A DNA stretch of 64,000 nt from Alitta virens (lineage: Eukaryota > Annelida > Polychaeta > Phyllodocida > Nereididae). The notes beneath the pieces are model-generated. The model searched no databases. It worked only from the letters and a program-made list of their open reading frames with translations, and was not told where the DNA came from. How positions within the stretch are numbered: position 1 is the stretch's first letter; every line of letters starts with the position of its first letter. The stretch lies in contig OW028585.1 in the NCBI GenBank assembly GCA_932294295.1, positions 29,124,720-29,188,719 on the forward strand, given 5' to 3'. Positions 56,401 to 64,000 of this stretch are shown piece by piece. The position numbers and the translations under genes are program-made.

Positions 56401-59292
56401 GTAAAAGATTCTACCGAGGGCAGGTTCAAGAATTTTAAAGAAATTCAAAAAAGTTACATTTACACAGTCTCAATGCTACTGGACTGAAGCTGAAGTCAGC
56501 TTTTGTGACCAGCTGCTTAATGCAGACAGAATGACTCCATATTCAATAAAAATAAGGTGTGGAGTAGAGTCTACACAATTACCCCATGGGTGAGGTCTTT
56601 TACTCGCCCCAGCATAGACACCGAGAACAAGGCACCCCAAATTTAATGCCGTATGTTACTGACATCCAGCTGAGTGCCTGCCTGGAATTGATCCCGGGAC
56701 ATTCAACAGAGCAGGAATGATTAAATAAATGATGCATTTATAAATAATAACATGCTATCTCAAGTGCATATCTTCACTACAATATACTGGAAAATGCATC
56801 ACGTTTGGTTGTCTGTCATAACACTGGCAATAGTATCATAAATTTGGGATAAATCCAAAGCTTTAATCAGAGGCCTAATGAATGAAACTTCACTCGTGAC
56901 TTCGAGATTTAAGAGAGCTACAGCTAACAATATTTGCTTAATTGAGGCCACCAGCCTTGTATTACACGAGTCATAAACCATACGTCAAAAGAATCATGAT
57001 TCAAAGTGATGTCGACATAACAATATCATTCATAGCTTAAGTTTCCAGGTAAAATACCCACGCATGAGATTGGGAGTCCACACCTTGCTACACATTTACC
57101 CCATGGGTGGGGTCTTCTTGCCTCAGCATGGACACCGAGTACAAGGCACCTCCAATTTAAAATCTCATGTAATTGACACCCATCTGGGATGTAGCTCATG
57201 AAGAGTGCCCGGGCAAGAGATCGAACCCGGGACCCTTGGCAGACCTTGAAAAGTTGATAATATGCATGGCAGTCTCAGAGACAAATTAGCATGAATAGTA
57301 GTCTGTAATACAGTATGTAGGTCTTGAGTAGCATGTAAGACACTCTAAGTAGGTCATGAGGTCAACGACCGACTTCTGCCACATGGCTAGACAACCATAA
57401 GATGTAATGCTACATGAAATGTAATGCCAGCTGCCAGGTCAATTAACCGATTAGGCATGTATTATGTAAATTGGCTGATCTGGACACAATAATGTGACAA
57501 TACAAGCTCACCCAAGACAAATCTGTGTCTCATGGGTTACAATGGCTAGATAGCAATCTTGTGCAAATAACTAAAAGATCTTATCATCTGCGAGTGATGT
57601 ATCTCCAGATCTCTTGATTACCAATTTCTGCACTTGATAATCAGCGATCTCCAAGAACTATTTCCACCCCAAACTACGATAACAAATCATGTCTCACCAG
57701 AAAAACATCAACTGTGCGTGAAGGAAAAGCAGCAATTCAATGTTGAAGACAACTGTTAGACCCTGTCTACAAGTCGACCCCTTGCGCCATCTAAAGTGAG
57801 TTTAAATTGCCGAGAACAGCGAGGTCTCCATACAGAATCTCATTGAGAGCAACTCACCAAAAATCCTGCACAACTAACCCAGCCACGAAGTTGCTCAATT
57901 ATGTTCAAGGAAGGCAAGTCACGAAAAATTTGATTATCATACTTTGCAAAGCAGTCTAGAGCGGTGAACATATAACTAATTTGTTGGGTCAGCAATATGT
58001 CGAGTCTGCGTAGCCATATTGCAAAGTAGGTTACTTCAGATTCCAGGCACCCTGAAGATTTAAGGGTCCCAGGCAGTGACAGTGTTAGACCATTACCAAG
58101 GTAACCTTTAGCAATGAAAGCAAAGCATCGCAACTGCTTGACTCTAAAAAAATTGATCAGTTTACATGGTAAACATCTTCTCAGCTGGCTTGGCGTCTTT
58201 GCCATACCCATACTATTCCTAGTAATAAATGGACAAACAATTCTCTTGTCATCCTTTAACAATTGCCACACACATCTCAGAAATACAGCTTGCTCAGTAT
58301 TGAACTGAAAATGTTGGCGCTTCAGACAACAGCACCAATATACCAGTCTCCGTTAGGTCAAATGATCTAAGTGCAGTTCTTCAATTTGTTGCGACTATTT
58401 CCATTGCGAAAAAATGTGTCACCTCTGAACTGCTGTATTAGTCGTTAATTTATCAATAAGATGTTATTCTAGTTCAAAAAGGAGACAATGTTGTTTACTA
58501 CATCTTCGCCCCATCTCAAGTGACCATGGTTGACCAAGTCAATTCTATTAAAAGTTATTTCACCCCCGTATGTTGAAATTTTGATGAAGCGCAAGAATGC
58601 CAATGTTTTGCCAACTTTTTAGGCATAAATGGAATAGATGTTGGCTCTCATTACTAAGCAAATTGACTAGATATCACCCCAAAGTGGTATTTTTTCACTG
58701 TAGGGTACAGATTTCCAAAGATATGGTTTATGTTGCTTTTAAACCTAGACAGCTTCAAGGTTTACCACCTTTTGATTAATTGTATGATGAAATTTAATGA
58801 CTATATGCCTCTGTCAATCATCAAATTGACGAGAATTAGACGTAAATTGCACTTCATTTGGGGTACCAAATGAAGTGTCTTTTAAGTGTCAGATCAGAGT
58901 TCCTCTTGACCCTAGATACTCCTACGGTCCTTCTGTGACGTTATTTTAGTGTTCTTACCAAGAACACTAGTGTATTTACATGATTTTTATCATGTTTTTT
59001 TGCGTTATTCCAGCTCTGTGAGCTTAAGTGGGAGTGTCCACTTGCGCCATATCTTCTCTATACTAACCTCGAACGGATGGGCCTGGTTCTTGTCGTAATA
59101 CCTGAAATTGATCAGACAACCCGATTAGACACTAAACATTGCTTGTATTTATCAAATAAAGGCCCCGTACTGAGGCAAAAATATCAGAAATTCGACAACA
59201 AACATGGCGGATGAGCCAATCTAAAGAATTTGAACAAAACAGGACAATCACCCATCGCTAAGCCTTGGAATTTTCCTTGCATGCATTACCAT
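44842..59292 (-). CDS. WAC: WAC, WW domain-containing adaptor with coiled coil
   Basis: Fourteen exons with consistent phase give 628 codons plus stop, against about 647 residues in human WAC: 59252-59292, 59068-59101, 55533-55686, 54428-54576, 53405-53532, 52985-53079, 52379-52726, 48954-49099, 48266-48371, 47767-47871, 47104-47287, 46273-46459, 45334-45461 and 44842-44923. The N-terminus [14 protein letters not shown] matches vertebrate WAC. Exon 5 holds the WW domain ([20 protein letters not shown]; about residues 135-168). The C-terminus keeps [17 protein letters not shown] and [13 protein letters not shown]. In animals WAC is a nuclear adaptor that recruits the RNF20/40 complex for H2B ubiquitination, and it has also been linked to PLK1 activation and autophagy. 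The middle is Ser/Arg/His-rich and probably disordered. It lies head-to-head with the HURP-like gene. Intron 2 holds a candidate cassette exon. Confidence 0.95.
45334..45461 (-). CDS. WAC: WAC exon 13, coiled coil
   Basis: Encodes ADRFSEEI and [17 protein letters not shown], matching the human EICTELKNLRSLVRVCEI helix. Phase 0 in, phase 2 out. Confidence 0.93.
45776..45850. mobile_element. G-tract foldback MITE, copy 3 (left half only)
   Basis: CAGGGCTGATCAATTTAAAAA followed by GAGGG and a long G run; the right arm is missing. Confidence 0.55.
45935..46080 (-). repeat. tRNA-like repeat (WAC intron 12)
   Basis: CAACCGGGAATCGAATCCGG and ACCCAGTAGTCAGAAGCC resemble a reverse tRNA B-box region with a different body from the main SINE. 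Confidence 0.5.
46273..46459 (-). CDS. WAC: WAC exon 12
   Basis: Ends with the conserved [17 protein letters not shown] and [11 protein letters not shown], aligning with human LTPALAAHFSENLIKHV and QGWPADHAEKQ. Phase 2 in, phase 0 out. Confidence 0.93.
46840..47043. mobile_element. MITE with CAGTGTTCCAGCTAG ends, copy 2 (WAC intron 11)
   Basis: Same 15-bp ends as the 29096 element, 204 bp, flanked by GCAAC on both sides. Its right end is 60 bp from WAC exon 11. Confidence 0.8.
47104..47287 (-). CDS. WAC: WAC exon 11
   Basis: Encodes [18 protein letters not shown] and ends NNYRMSS, Ser-rich. Phase 1 in, phase 2 out; donor GTACGT. Confidence 0.87.
47767..47871 (-). CDS. WAC: WAC exon 10
   Basis: Encodes a helical stretch, [15 protein letters not shown], then a His/Gln-rich end. 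It probably corresponds to the vertebrate LLPALQATLQ helix. Phase 1-1. Confidence 0.87.
48266..48371 (-). CDS. WAC: WAC exon 9
   Basis: Encodes [15 protein letters not shown] and ends NTNPTLTE. Phase 0 in, phase 1 out; donor GTGAGT. Confidence 0.85.
48954..49099 (-). CDS. WAC: WAC exon 8
   Basis: Encodes [18 protein letters not shown] and ends TVASMISQ, Ser/Thr/Pro-rich. Phase 1 in, phase 0 out; donor GTGTGT. Confidence 0.88.
49149..49480 (+). repeat. Dispersed repeat family B, copy 3 (WAC intron 7)
   Basis: Starts TAGTGGATTTTCACGG and ends CAGTGAAAAGACTCC, lacking the last 80 bp of the full copies. Confidence 0.8.
49662..49966 (-). mobile_element. tRNA-derived SINE, full copy (WAC intron 7)
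   Basis: Reverse copy: tail AGATAGATAGATA at the left, GGTATCGAACCCGGGACC (B box) and GAGGCCACCCAGCTG at the right. Confidence 0.85.
49985..50125 (-). mobile_element. SINE body fragment
   Basis: Contains the SINE body blocks ATGCCTCAGCATAGGCACTG and CACATGGCTACGG in reverse orientation, next to the copy ending at 49966. Confidence 0.65.
50418..50479. repeat. (TATC)n microsatellite
   Basis: About 15 TATC units with one TGTC variant. The adjacent sequence is a different repeat (AACATAGTTTCCACGAAACTC), not the main SINE. Confidence 0.93.
50719..50946 (-). repeat. Dispersed repeat family B, copy 4 (truncated)
   Basis: Reverse copy with GTCTTTTCACTGAC, CATAAGCC and CCCAATCAGTCAAGG blocks; both ends trimmed and diverged. 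Confidence 0.7.
52379..52726 (-). CDS. WAC: WAC exon 7 (348 nt)
   Basis: Encodes [12 protein letters not shown] and a long charged Ser/Arg/His-rich region ending TPRNDNE. Phase 1-1; donor GTGAGT. Confidence 0.9.
52985..53079 (-). CDS. WAC: WAC exon 6
   Basis: Encodes [20 protein letters not shown] and ends ALAVSK, basic and directly after the WW domain. Phase 2 in, phase 1 out; donor GTAAGT. Confidence 0.87.
53405..53532 (-). CDS. WAC: WAC exon 5, WW domain
   Basis: Encodes the WW domain with both signature Trp residues and the Pro ([22 protein letters not shown]), almost identical to human WAC. Phase 0 in, phase 2 out. Confidence 0.97.
54428..54576 (-). CDS. WAC: WAC exon 4
   Basis: Encodes [17 protein letters not shown] and ends KDHKLE, low-complexity Ser-rich. 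Donor GTTAGT; phase 1 in, phase 0 out. Confidence 0.88.
54660..54952. mobile_element. MITE family A, copy 4 (in WAC intron 3)
   Basis: Begins AGTGAAGTATAGCGGACCC and ends GGGTCCGCTATACTGCACT; 293 bp. The interior has lost most of the TTTGGGGGC hairpin. Confidence 0.85.
55533..55686 (-). CDS. WAC: WAC exon 3
   Basis: Encodes [19 protein letters not shown] and a Ser/Arg-rich stretch ending ERAKEK. Phase 0 in, phase 1 out. Confidence 0.9.
56555..56717 (-). mobile_element. SINE fragment (WAC intron 2)
   Basis: Reverse copy with ACCCCATGGGTGAGGTCTT, CCAGCATAGACACCGAG and AATTGATCCCGGGACATTC. Confidence 0.75.
57060..57242 (-). mobile_element. SINE fragment (WAC intron 2)
   Basis: Reverse copy with TTTACCCCATGGGTGGGGTC, CAGCATGGACACCGAGTAC and GAGATCGAACCCGGGACCC. 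Confidence 0.78.
57858..58304 (-). CDS. Candidate 447-nt cassette exon in WAC intron 2
   Basis: An open segment of 149 codons bounded by an ATTTTCAG acceptor and a GTGAGT donor on the minus strand. It is phase 0-0 and so would insert in frame between WAC exons 2 and 3, which also meet in phase 0. The peptide starts [16 protein letters not shown] and ends [12 protein letters not shown] recognise no domain. An open frame of this length is expected about once by chance in 64 kb of such AT-rich DNA, so it may be spurious. Confidence 0.25.
59068..59101 (-). CDS. WAC: WAC exon 2 (34 nt)
   Basis: Micro-exon encoding [19 protein letters not shown] acceptor and GTTAGT donor; leaves phase 0. Confidence 0.88.
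59252..59292 (-). CDS. WAC: WAC exon 1
   Basis: Encodes [13 protein letters not shown] plus two bases of Gly. The start ATG is at 59292 and the donor is GG|GTGATT. The peptide matches the vertebrate MVMYARK start, which fixes the start codon. Confidence 0.9.
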
Positions 59293-59754
59293 TAATGCAA
59301 GTGTTTAAGGAACTACTTCTGTCCCACAAAATATGCTAAATCTACACGTTTAGTGGCAATTTCAGTCCAAAACATTTAGGCCGATCTCCTCGCATCTCGA
59401 CGCCATGACACATTCGGGGATTCGGGGTCAACCGATAGGGGCCGAAAAAGCCGAGCATAATTATAATTATGTACAAATCATTTTTGTTTTATAGACAATA
59501 ATCTGTCATTATAGTGGGACAAGACTACTAATTATTATCATGGAAATACAAAACATGCCAGTAAAAATTTTCGACCAAGGCCAAAATTCCCATATTCGAT
59601 GGCCGAAAGAGGACAGCACGTGCAAGTACGAAACTCCCATCATGCGCTTCTTTTTTCACCCAATCAGCGTTGAGTAATTTTGAAGGAAAGCGCCATATTT
59701 GAAGTCAAGAAGTGGAACAGGACAAGCTGTTACCGGACAGCTAAAATACAAAAA
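59293..59754. promoter_or_regulatory. Shared divergent promoter of WAC and the HURP-like gene
   Basis: Only 462 bp separate the two start codons. It holds a CCAAT box in NF-Y context at 59660-59664 (followed by CAGCG) and TTTGAA (CHR-like) motifs at 59679-59684 and 59698-59703. The second is preceded by GCGCC, similar to a CDE/CHR pair, and the CCAAT-to-CHR distance is about 34 bp. CCAAT plus CHR is the known layout of G2/M genes bound by NF-Y and the DREAM/MMB complexes. A YY1-like AACATGGCGG lies just inside WAC intron 1 at 59201-59210. No TATA box is seen. Confidence 0.6.
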
Positions 59755-59953
59755 ATGGAGGGGCGGCCATACAAAAATAACACCAAGGCTCAAGAAACTA
59801 GAGCACTAAGGACCCATAGGCGTTCAATAGACCAGAAAGCCAGTCGTCTGGACTATGCTAACAAGCGCCGAAATTTGAATTTACTGGAACCGCTGGACGA
59901 ACATGAAAGTCAAACTCGACGTACAACTCAAAACACTGCAGAGACCAAAAAGG
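59755..59953 (+). CDS. DLGAP5: HURP-like exon 1
   Basis: Starts MEGRPYKNNTKAQETRALR and ends in phase 1 at G|GTAAAG. Very basic, as expected for the HURP microtubule-binding N-terminus. Confidence 0.82.
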
Positions 59954-62900
59954 GTAAAGGTGTGTGTCAAGCATTTGTGACAGTGAATTCGTTGCCCTCA
60001 AAGACGTAGCGTTTAGATGCTAACGTCTTCGACAACTCCGTTCACTGGCGTTCAGGTTTCATAATGCAATCGAATTATCAATGAATCATAGTCAGTGTCA
60101 GTGAAACTTGAGTGATGCATAATGATATTGAATTGATGTCGATGACTGACTACGTCTACGGGGATAAGGGGTGCGCTCACTCATGAGCTTTATGCTGCCT
60201 GTTTGCGATCGCTTAGGTGCGGTGATGAAGATTATAATAAAGGGAAAGAGATGAAGGAGAAAAATATAGAGGCAGGTGGTACTGGTATACACAACACAAG
60301 CAGTTGAAACTTGAATAATCTAGATTGGCGACAAATAGGTATTTTTATCGGGCAAAGCAGTAACTGTCAGACTGCTGTGCAATGTCATAAAAGTGTCAAG
60401 AACTCTCGGTCACATGGGCACATAGCCAGTAGATGGTATAACGCAAAATTGTAATTCGGTTCAATTCTAACTAGATTCACACAAAATTGTGCGATCTGCC
60501 AAATTACAGTGTTCAAGACTCGTCAAATTTAGTACTGGTCCGCATGGACCAGTAAGTCCAACAAGGTGTTGGTCCGTTCACATTGTTACTGGTCCATAAC
60601 TAAGCGCAACCCCTAGCACTGAGTACTTCTGGCACACAGGTTTATCATGTTTGTTTATGTGTGGAGCAGTGTCCATGTCAACCATGCTCATATTACTCAA
60701 GATTATTAACTTTCAAAATTGGCAGGAATGACATTTTTATATCAGAATCTACAGGAAGGGATGCTAATAATTATTAATCAAAAGTACCCATGTTACCACA
60801 AACTACATATCATTAACTTCTACTTTTCCAGTAAAATGCACCCTCCTGCCCACACTACAATTACTTTAAAATATTATATGTGTATGAATATAAATATAAA
60901 ATTTAATATTATTCATATTTACTAAAGCAGTAATTAAAATCACAAAATTAAAGTGGAATAGATCTACAAAGCTATTGTTGAAAGACTTAGCAGCCTTTGA
61001 GCAGTCAATTGCACTTAAGCCTAAAGCATTGGGGACTTGACACTTCCATTGAACTGTTGAAGATGCCACAGAGTCAATTGCAATCTGTGTGCTCCACTTC
61101 TATGGATTATGTCTTTGACCAATCAAACAGTTCACATAACTGACAGATTGGAGGCAAAATAAAGCCCATTTAATGAGCTAATTGGCTACTCGCTCACACA
61201 GACCAGTGCTATCCTTCTCCTGCTCGCCGTTCGCCGTAAAAGTCGGGTCGGGCGAGCGTCTAATGCGAACACTGAAATTAGATTAAAAATTTGCGAGAAA
61301 AGACAACGCGAGTACAGCAATGGGAAATTGTGGGATATCTTGAGTACAACGTCCGCCTATGAGCCGCAAACTTTGAGGTGTAACTGCTCAATAACAGACT
61401 GGTGAACCTGGAAACAGACTGGTAGAATTACGTAGAAATTTCTCTTAAGTAATCCTGTCCAATCTCGTGACTGCCAGCACAAAATTGACAGTCCCACTCC
61501 AGAACAGTTTCGGTATTTTTCTATGTTGCTAAAATTTGCGCGAAATTAACAAAATCACAATTGCGACCGTGCAAATTTGCGTGACACCATCTACTGATAG
61601 CTCCCAAGTTTGAGAAATCGAGTGTGGCCAGGGTCTGCAAGCGGCGGGCTGCCAGAGAACCCCACAAGCTTTGGCCTCTAATTAGTAAGGTGCTACTAAT
61701 ATTGTTTAGATTTATGGAACTTCAATTTTATTGTTAATTTTGCTACCCACAAATGCTTAATAGACAATTTTATCTTTAAACACCAACCATAATAACCATG
61801 TAATCTGGGCATGGTGCCAAAAGAGTTTTTAGGTATTTTGGTTAATGTTTGTTGGTCAGAGGGTTTTGACATTAATTGCTAGTCAGGCCCATCCGCCATG
61901 AGAGTCACTTGGGAGCTATACTGTCATAGCAGCTATAAATTGCACTTTGTACTAGGGTTGTCATCGATATACTTCATATCAATGAATCGAGAAAAATTGA
62001 AAAATTCATGTTTCGATTCTTTGTTTAACCTCTATAATTGTACATTTGTGCCATGATGAGCACTTGACTACACATCTGATAGCCTAACAAATTGGCTTAG
62101 TAGTTATTTATAACAAAGTAAATGGTTTCACAATGACGTGGCATATATTCTCCTTGACTAGTAGTTCCATTTGTGCTTCATTAAAGTATGATAGAAAGTT
62201 TGTGTGATGAGGTGTATTTATTATAAGCTTAAACAACTGGGAATGCTGATAATACAATTTTTTTTAAATATTTCAATATTGCAATATCGAAAGTGGAATA
62301 CTGATTGAAAAATGGATATCAATGACAACCCTAGAAACTTTGTATTTAAGTTTCCGAGATCTCTGGTGTGCTAATTGAAATAAGTAATGTCTAGGGCTTG
62401 ACGATTATCGATTAATCGAAAAGCTGAAAAATCGATTCTTGATTATTGATTTGTAACCTTGATAACTTTACACGCTATATTATCGCCAGTTTATGGCGCA
62501 AAAATCCGTCAGGTGGCCGCGGTTGTCATGTGCTGCGTCCTGGATTGAACTGCAAGTACTAATGATATACAAAATGATAGATTTTGGTATTAAAAAAAAG
62601 ACCTATTTCATAATGACATTGATGTAGCACAGCATTAACACTTTGTGTGGGTTACATCAAATAATCGATTATTAATCGATAATTGGTTCACAGAAGCCCC
62701 CGATTAATCAATTACAAAAATTGAACCGATCCCTAGCTCTAGTAATGTCACATTCTGATTATCGATTTTTGCATATCAATTATGTTAGCCCATTCAACCA
62801 TTTGTGACTCATCTATGTAGGCCCTGTTCGCTATGCTACCACTCACAACCTCTTAGGCTGGCCTTGATGTCTCACACTCTGTGCAATTCTTGTAATTATT

Positions 62901-63614
62901 TAATCTCTGGTCATTATTTCAGTTTTGTCTTATTGGTATATTTTTCACAGACCCAATGGAGAGACTAGAACAGCTCAAAAAGTGGAAAGAACAGAAAATG
63001 TTAAAACAAAAAATTGAATCTAGAAACAAGAAGCCGGTTTTCAAGGTGTCAATTGCTAAGCCAGTAGAAAAGGTATGTCAGAAGAAATCATTACTATGTC
63101 TGTTTATGTTTTTTTATATGTAAGTCTGTGTTAGTATTTATTTATTTATTTTTACTTCTTTTCAGCCGTTCTCAAAAGGTGGCGCTCAGCCCCCAAAAAT
63201 TAATTCTCAACCCGCTGCCAAACCTCAAAGCCGGCCACTAAAAACTACAGTCACTAAGAAACCAGCCGAGGCTCCAGCGCCTTCACGGTAAATAATGTTT
63301 TGATGTATCGCAGCAGAATTCTTGTGTGCTGCTTTTCAATTTGTCATCGCCGTCACAATTATTTTTACTGGTAATTTTTAACTTTTCTTTCTTGCAGAAG
63401 AGTAACCCGTTCATCTGTCGCCAGTGAGTCCACGGCAACAAGATCCACAGCACCTAAGAGATACTCCGTAGATAATTCAAGGACAACTACTGTAAGAGCA
63501 ACAACAGCCGTAAAACCCGCAACAAAGACAACAGCCAAACCACCACCAACGATGAGGTCTTCCAGAATTTCAAGCACCTCGTCTCGGGCTTCAACGAAAC
63601 CTGCTAAAGCCCAG
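59755..63614 (+). CDS. DLGAP5: HURP/DLGAP5-like spindle-assembly protein, first four exons (3' end outside window)
   Basis: Exons 59755-59953, 62951-63072, 63166-63287 and 63398-63614 join in frame to 220 codons and end at a GTACTG donor, so the gene continues to the right. The N-terminus contains THRRSIDQKASRLDYANKRR, closely matching the HURP segment with HRKSLSQKENRHKEYERNR. Exon 2 encodes LKKWKEQKMLKQKIE and KPVFKVS, matching the HURP KYKEEKQLQKLKEQ and FKVG block. Exon 4 has RVTRSS and TRST repeats like the HURP RITRSKA and RMTRSA motifs. HURP binds and bundles spindle microtubules near chromosomes in mitosis under Ran/importin and Aurora A control. The conserved GAP domain would lie downstream, outside the window. 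The ATG at 59755 is the first suitable Met. Confidence 0.85.
61953..62333. mobile_element. hAT-like MITE, second copy (HURP-like intron 1)
   Basis: Ends TAGGGTTGTCATCGATAT and ATATCAATGACAACCCTA. The interior matches the 28583 element reversed (CATGTTTCGATTC block, TTGTACATTTGTGCCATGATG). Confidence 0.82.
62391..62740. mobile_element. hAT-like MITE with flanking direct repeat
   Basis: Starts CTAGGGCTTGACGATTATCG and ends near GATCCCTAGCTCT; flanked by AGTAATGT (62383-62390 and 62741-62748). Rich in ATCGATTAATCGA palindromes. Confidence 0.75.
62951..63072 (+). CDS. DLGAP5: HURP-like exon 2
   Basis: Starts DPMERLEQLKKWKEQK (split Asp) and ends VSIAKPVEK. TTTTTCACAG acceptor and GTATGT donor; phase 1 in, phase 0 out. 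It is preceded by a 3-kb intron full of MITEs. Confidence 0.85.
63166..63287 (+). CDS. DLGAP5: HURP-like exon 3
   Basis: Encodes PFSKGGAQPPKINSQ and ends PAEAPAPS, Pro/Lys-rich and likely disordered. TTTTCAG acceptor, GTAAAT donor; phase 0 in, phase 2 out. Confidence 0.8.
63398..63614 (+). CDS. DLGAP5: HURP-like exon 4
   Basis: Encodes VTRSSVASESTATRST and ends STKPAKAQ, a Thr/Ala/Lys-rich basic stretch. TTTCTTGCAG acceptor, GTACTG donor; phase 2 in, phase 0 out. Confidence 0.8.
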
Positions 63615-64000
63615 GTACTGCCACTATGGTTATTATAGACAATCACATTATGTAATGGTAATTGCTTCATCTTAAGTCACAGATCTGAAGGTTGAATAAG
63701 AACAGACGGTTGTTAAGTAGATTGAGAAAGAAAAGAATGAAAAACGCATAATAAACTTTGGCTTATTTCTGATTATATTTTATTGGACAATGAGTCCTGT
63801 ATATTTACAGTTTTGGTGTAAAAATGGCGTGACCTACTTTAGGCACAAAACCTTTTTTTTTCACACATAAATTCAAAGTTTAGTTGTAAACGTACAATTT
63901 TTTTCCGTCATTCGAAGCGGTCTATCGAGAAAATGCATTGAAGTGGAACAATATACTAGAGATCACTCAGTTGTTAATATAGTGTGGTGATGTTTTGGCT
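63615..64000 (+). other. Start of HURP-like intron 4
   Basis: Begins with the GTACTG donor. AT-rich, with no exon before the window edge. Confidence 0.7.

Larger units (their letters stand above)
55687..59067. other. WAC intron 2 (3.4 kb)
   Basis: Holds two SINE fragments and the candidate cassette exon at 57858-58304. Elsewhere nothing coding is visible. Confidence 0.7.
59954..62950. other. HURP-like intron 1 (3.0 kb)
   Basis: Holds hAT-like MITEs at 61953-62333 and 62391-62740 and a short palindrome TACTGGTCCGCATGGACCAG near 60534. No other coding exon was found in phase 1. Confidence 0.7.

Noticed and set aside
59402..59480. An alternative WAC first exon containing MCHGVEMRGDRP
   Set aside because: It slightly resembles part of vertebrate WAC, but no proper donor follows. 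The [14 protein letters not shown] exon at 59252-59292 fits sequence, phase and splice site.

Overview
This is an animal nuclear genome window. Genes are split by GT-AG introns, the introns are AT-rich, and they are filled with tRNA-derived SINE-like repeats, short inverted-repeat (MITE-like) elements and microsatellites. The gene set (a WAC orthologue, a HURP/DLGAP5 orthologue, a giant C2H2 zinc-finger protein and a giant cysteine-module protein) fits an invertebrate, most likely a marine deuterostome. That last assignment is inference, and I cannot name the species from sequence alone.

Left third (1-32889, minus strand): one very large gene that runs off the left edge. I could chain 39 exons with GT-AG borders and consistent reading phase at every junction. 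Together they give 6570 nt, or 2190 codons, without a stop. The product starts with a hydrophobic leader and is otherwise almost entirely tandem cysteine modules of the GCC2/GCC3 (ephrin-receptor-like) type, with recurring C-P-x-G-x-Y/F-C and C-P-x-G-T-Y motifs. It is probably a secreted or cell-surface protein of unknown function. Its 3' end lies outside the window.

Middle (32890-41177): about 2.3 kb downstream of that gene's start codon, in head-to-head orientation, lies a single-exon coding region of 1987 residues (35214-41177, plus strand). It encodes about 25 C2H2 zinc fingers, six AT-hook-like GRP motifs and two low-complexity coding minisatellites. It is a likely nuclear DNA-binding protein.

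Right (44842-59292, minus strand): a complete 14-exon WAC gene (628 codons). The N-terminal MVM-ARK motif, the WW domain and the C-terminal coiled-coil region all match the vertebrate protein. Its start codon is only 462 bp from the start codon of a divergently transcribed gene on the plus strand (59755 onward). The first four exons of that gene match HURP/DLGAP5, a spindle-assembly protein. The shared promoter holds a CCAAT box and two TTTGAA (CHR-like) motifs, which suggests G2/M control of the HURP side.

The rest is intronic or intergenic DNA. I describe several repeat families: a four-copy element with inverted ends starting AGTGCAGTATAGCGG; hAT-like MITEs, three of them with flanking direct repeats of 8 bp or slightly more; a family of tRNA-derived SINEs with TATC tails; a four-copy family starting TAGTGGATTTT; G-tract foldback elements; and a near-perfect 121-bp palindrome. 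WAC intron 2 also contains an unexplained, perfectly phase-compatible 447-nt open segment with good splice sites, a candidate cassette exon.
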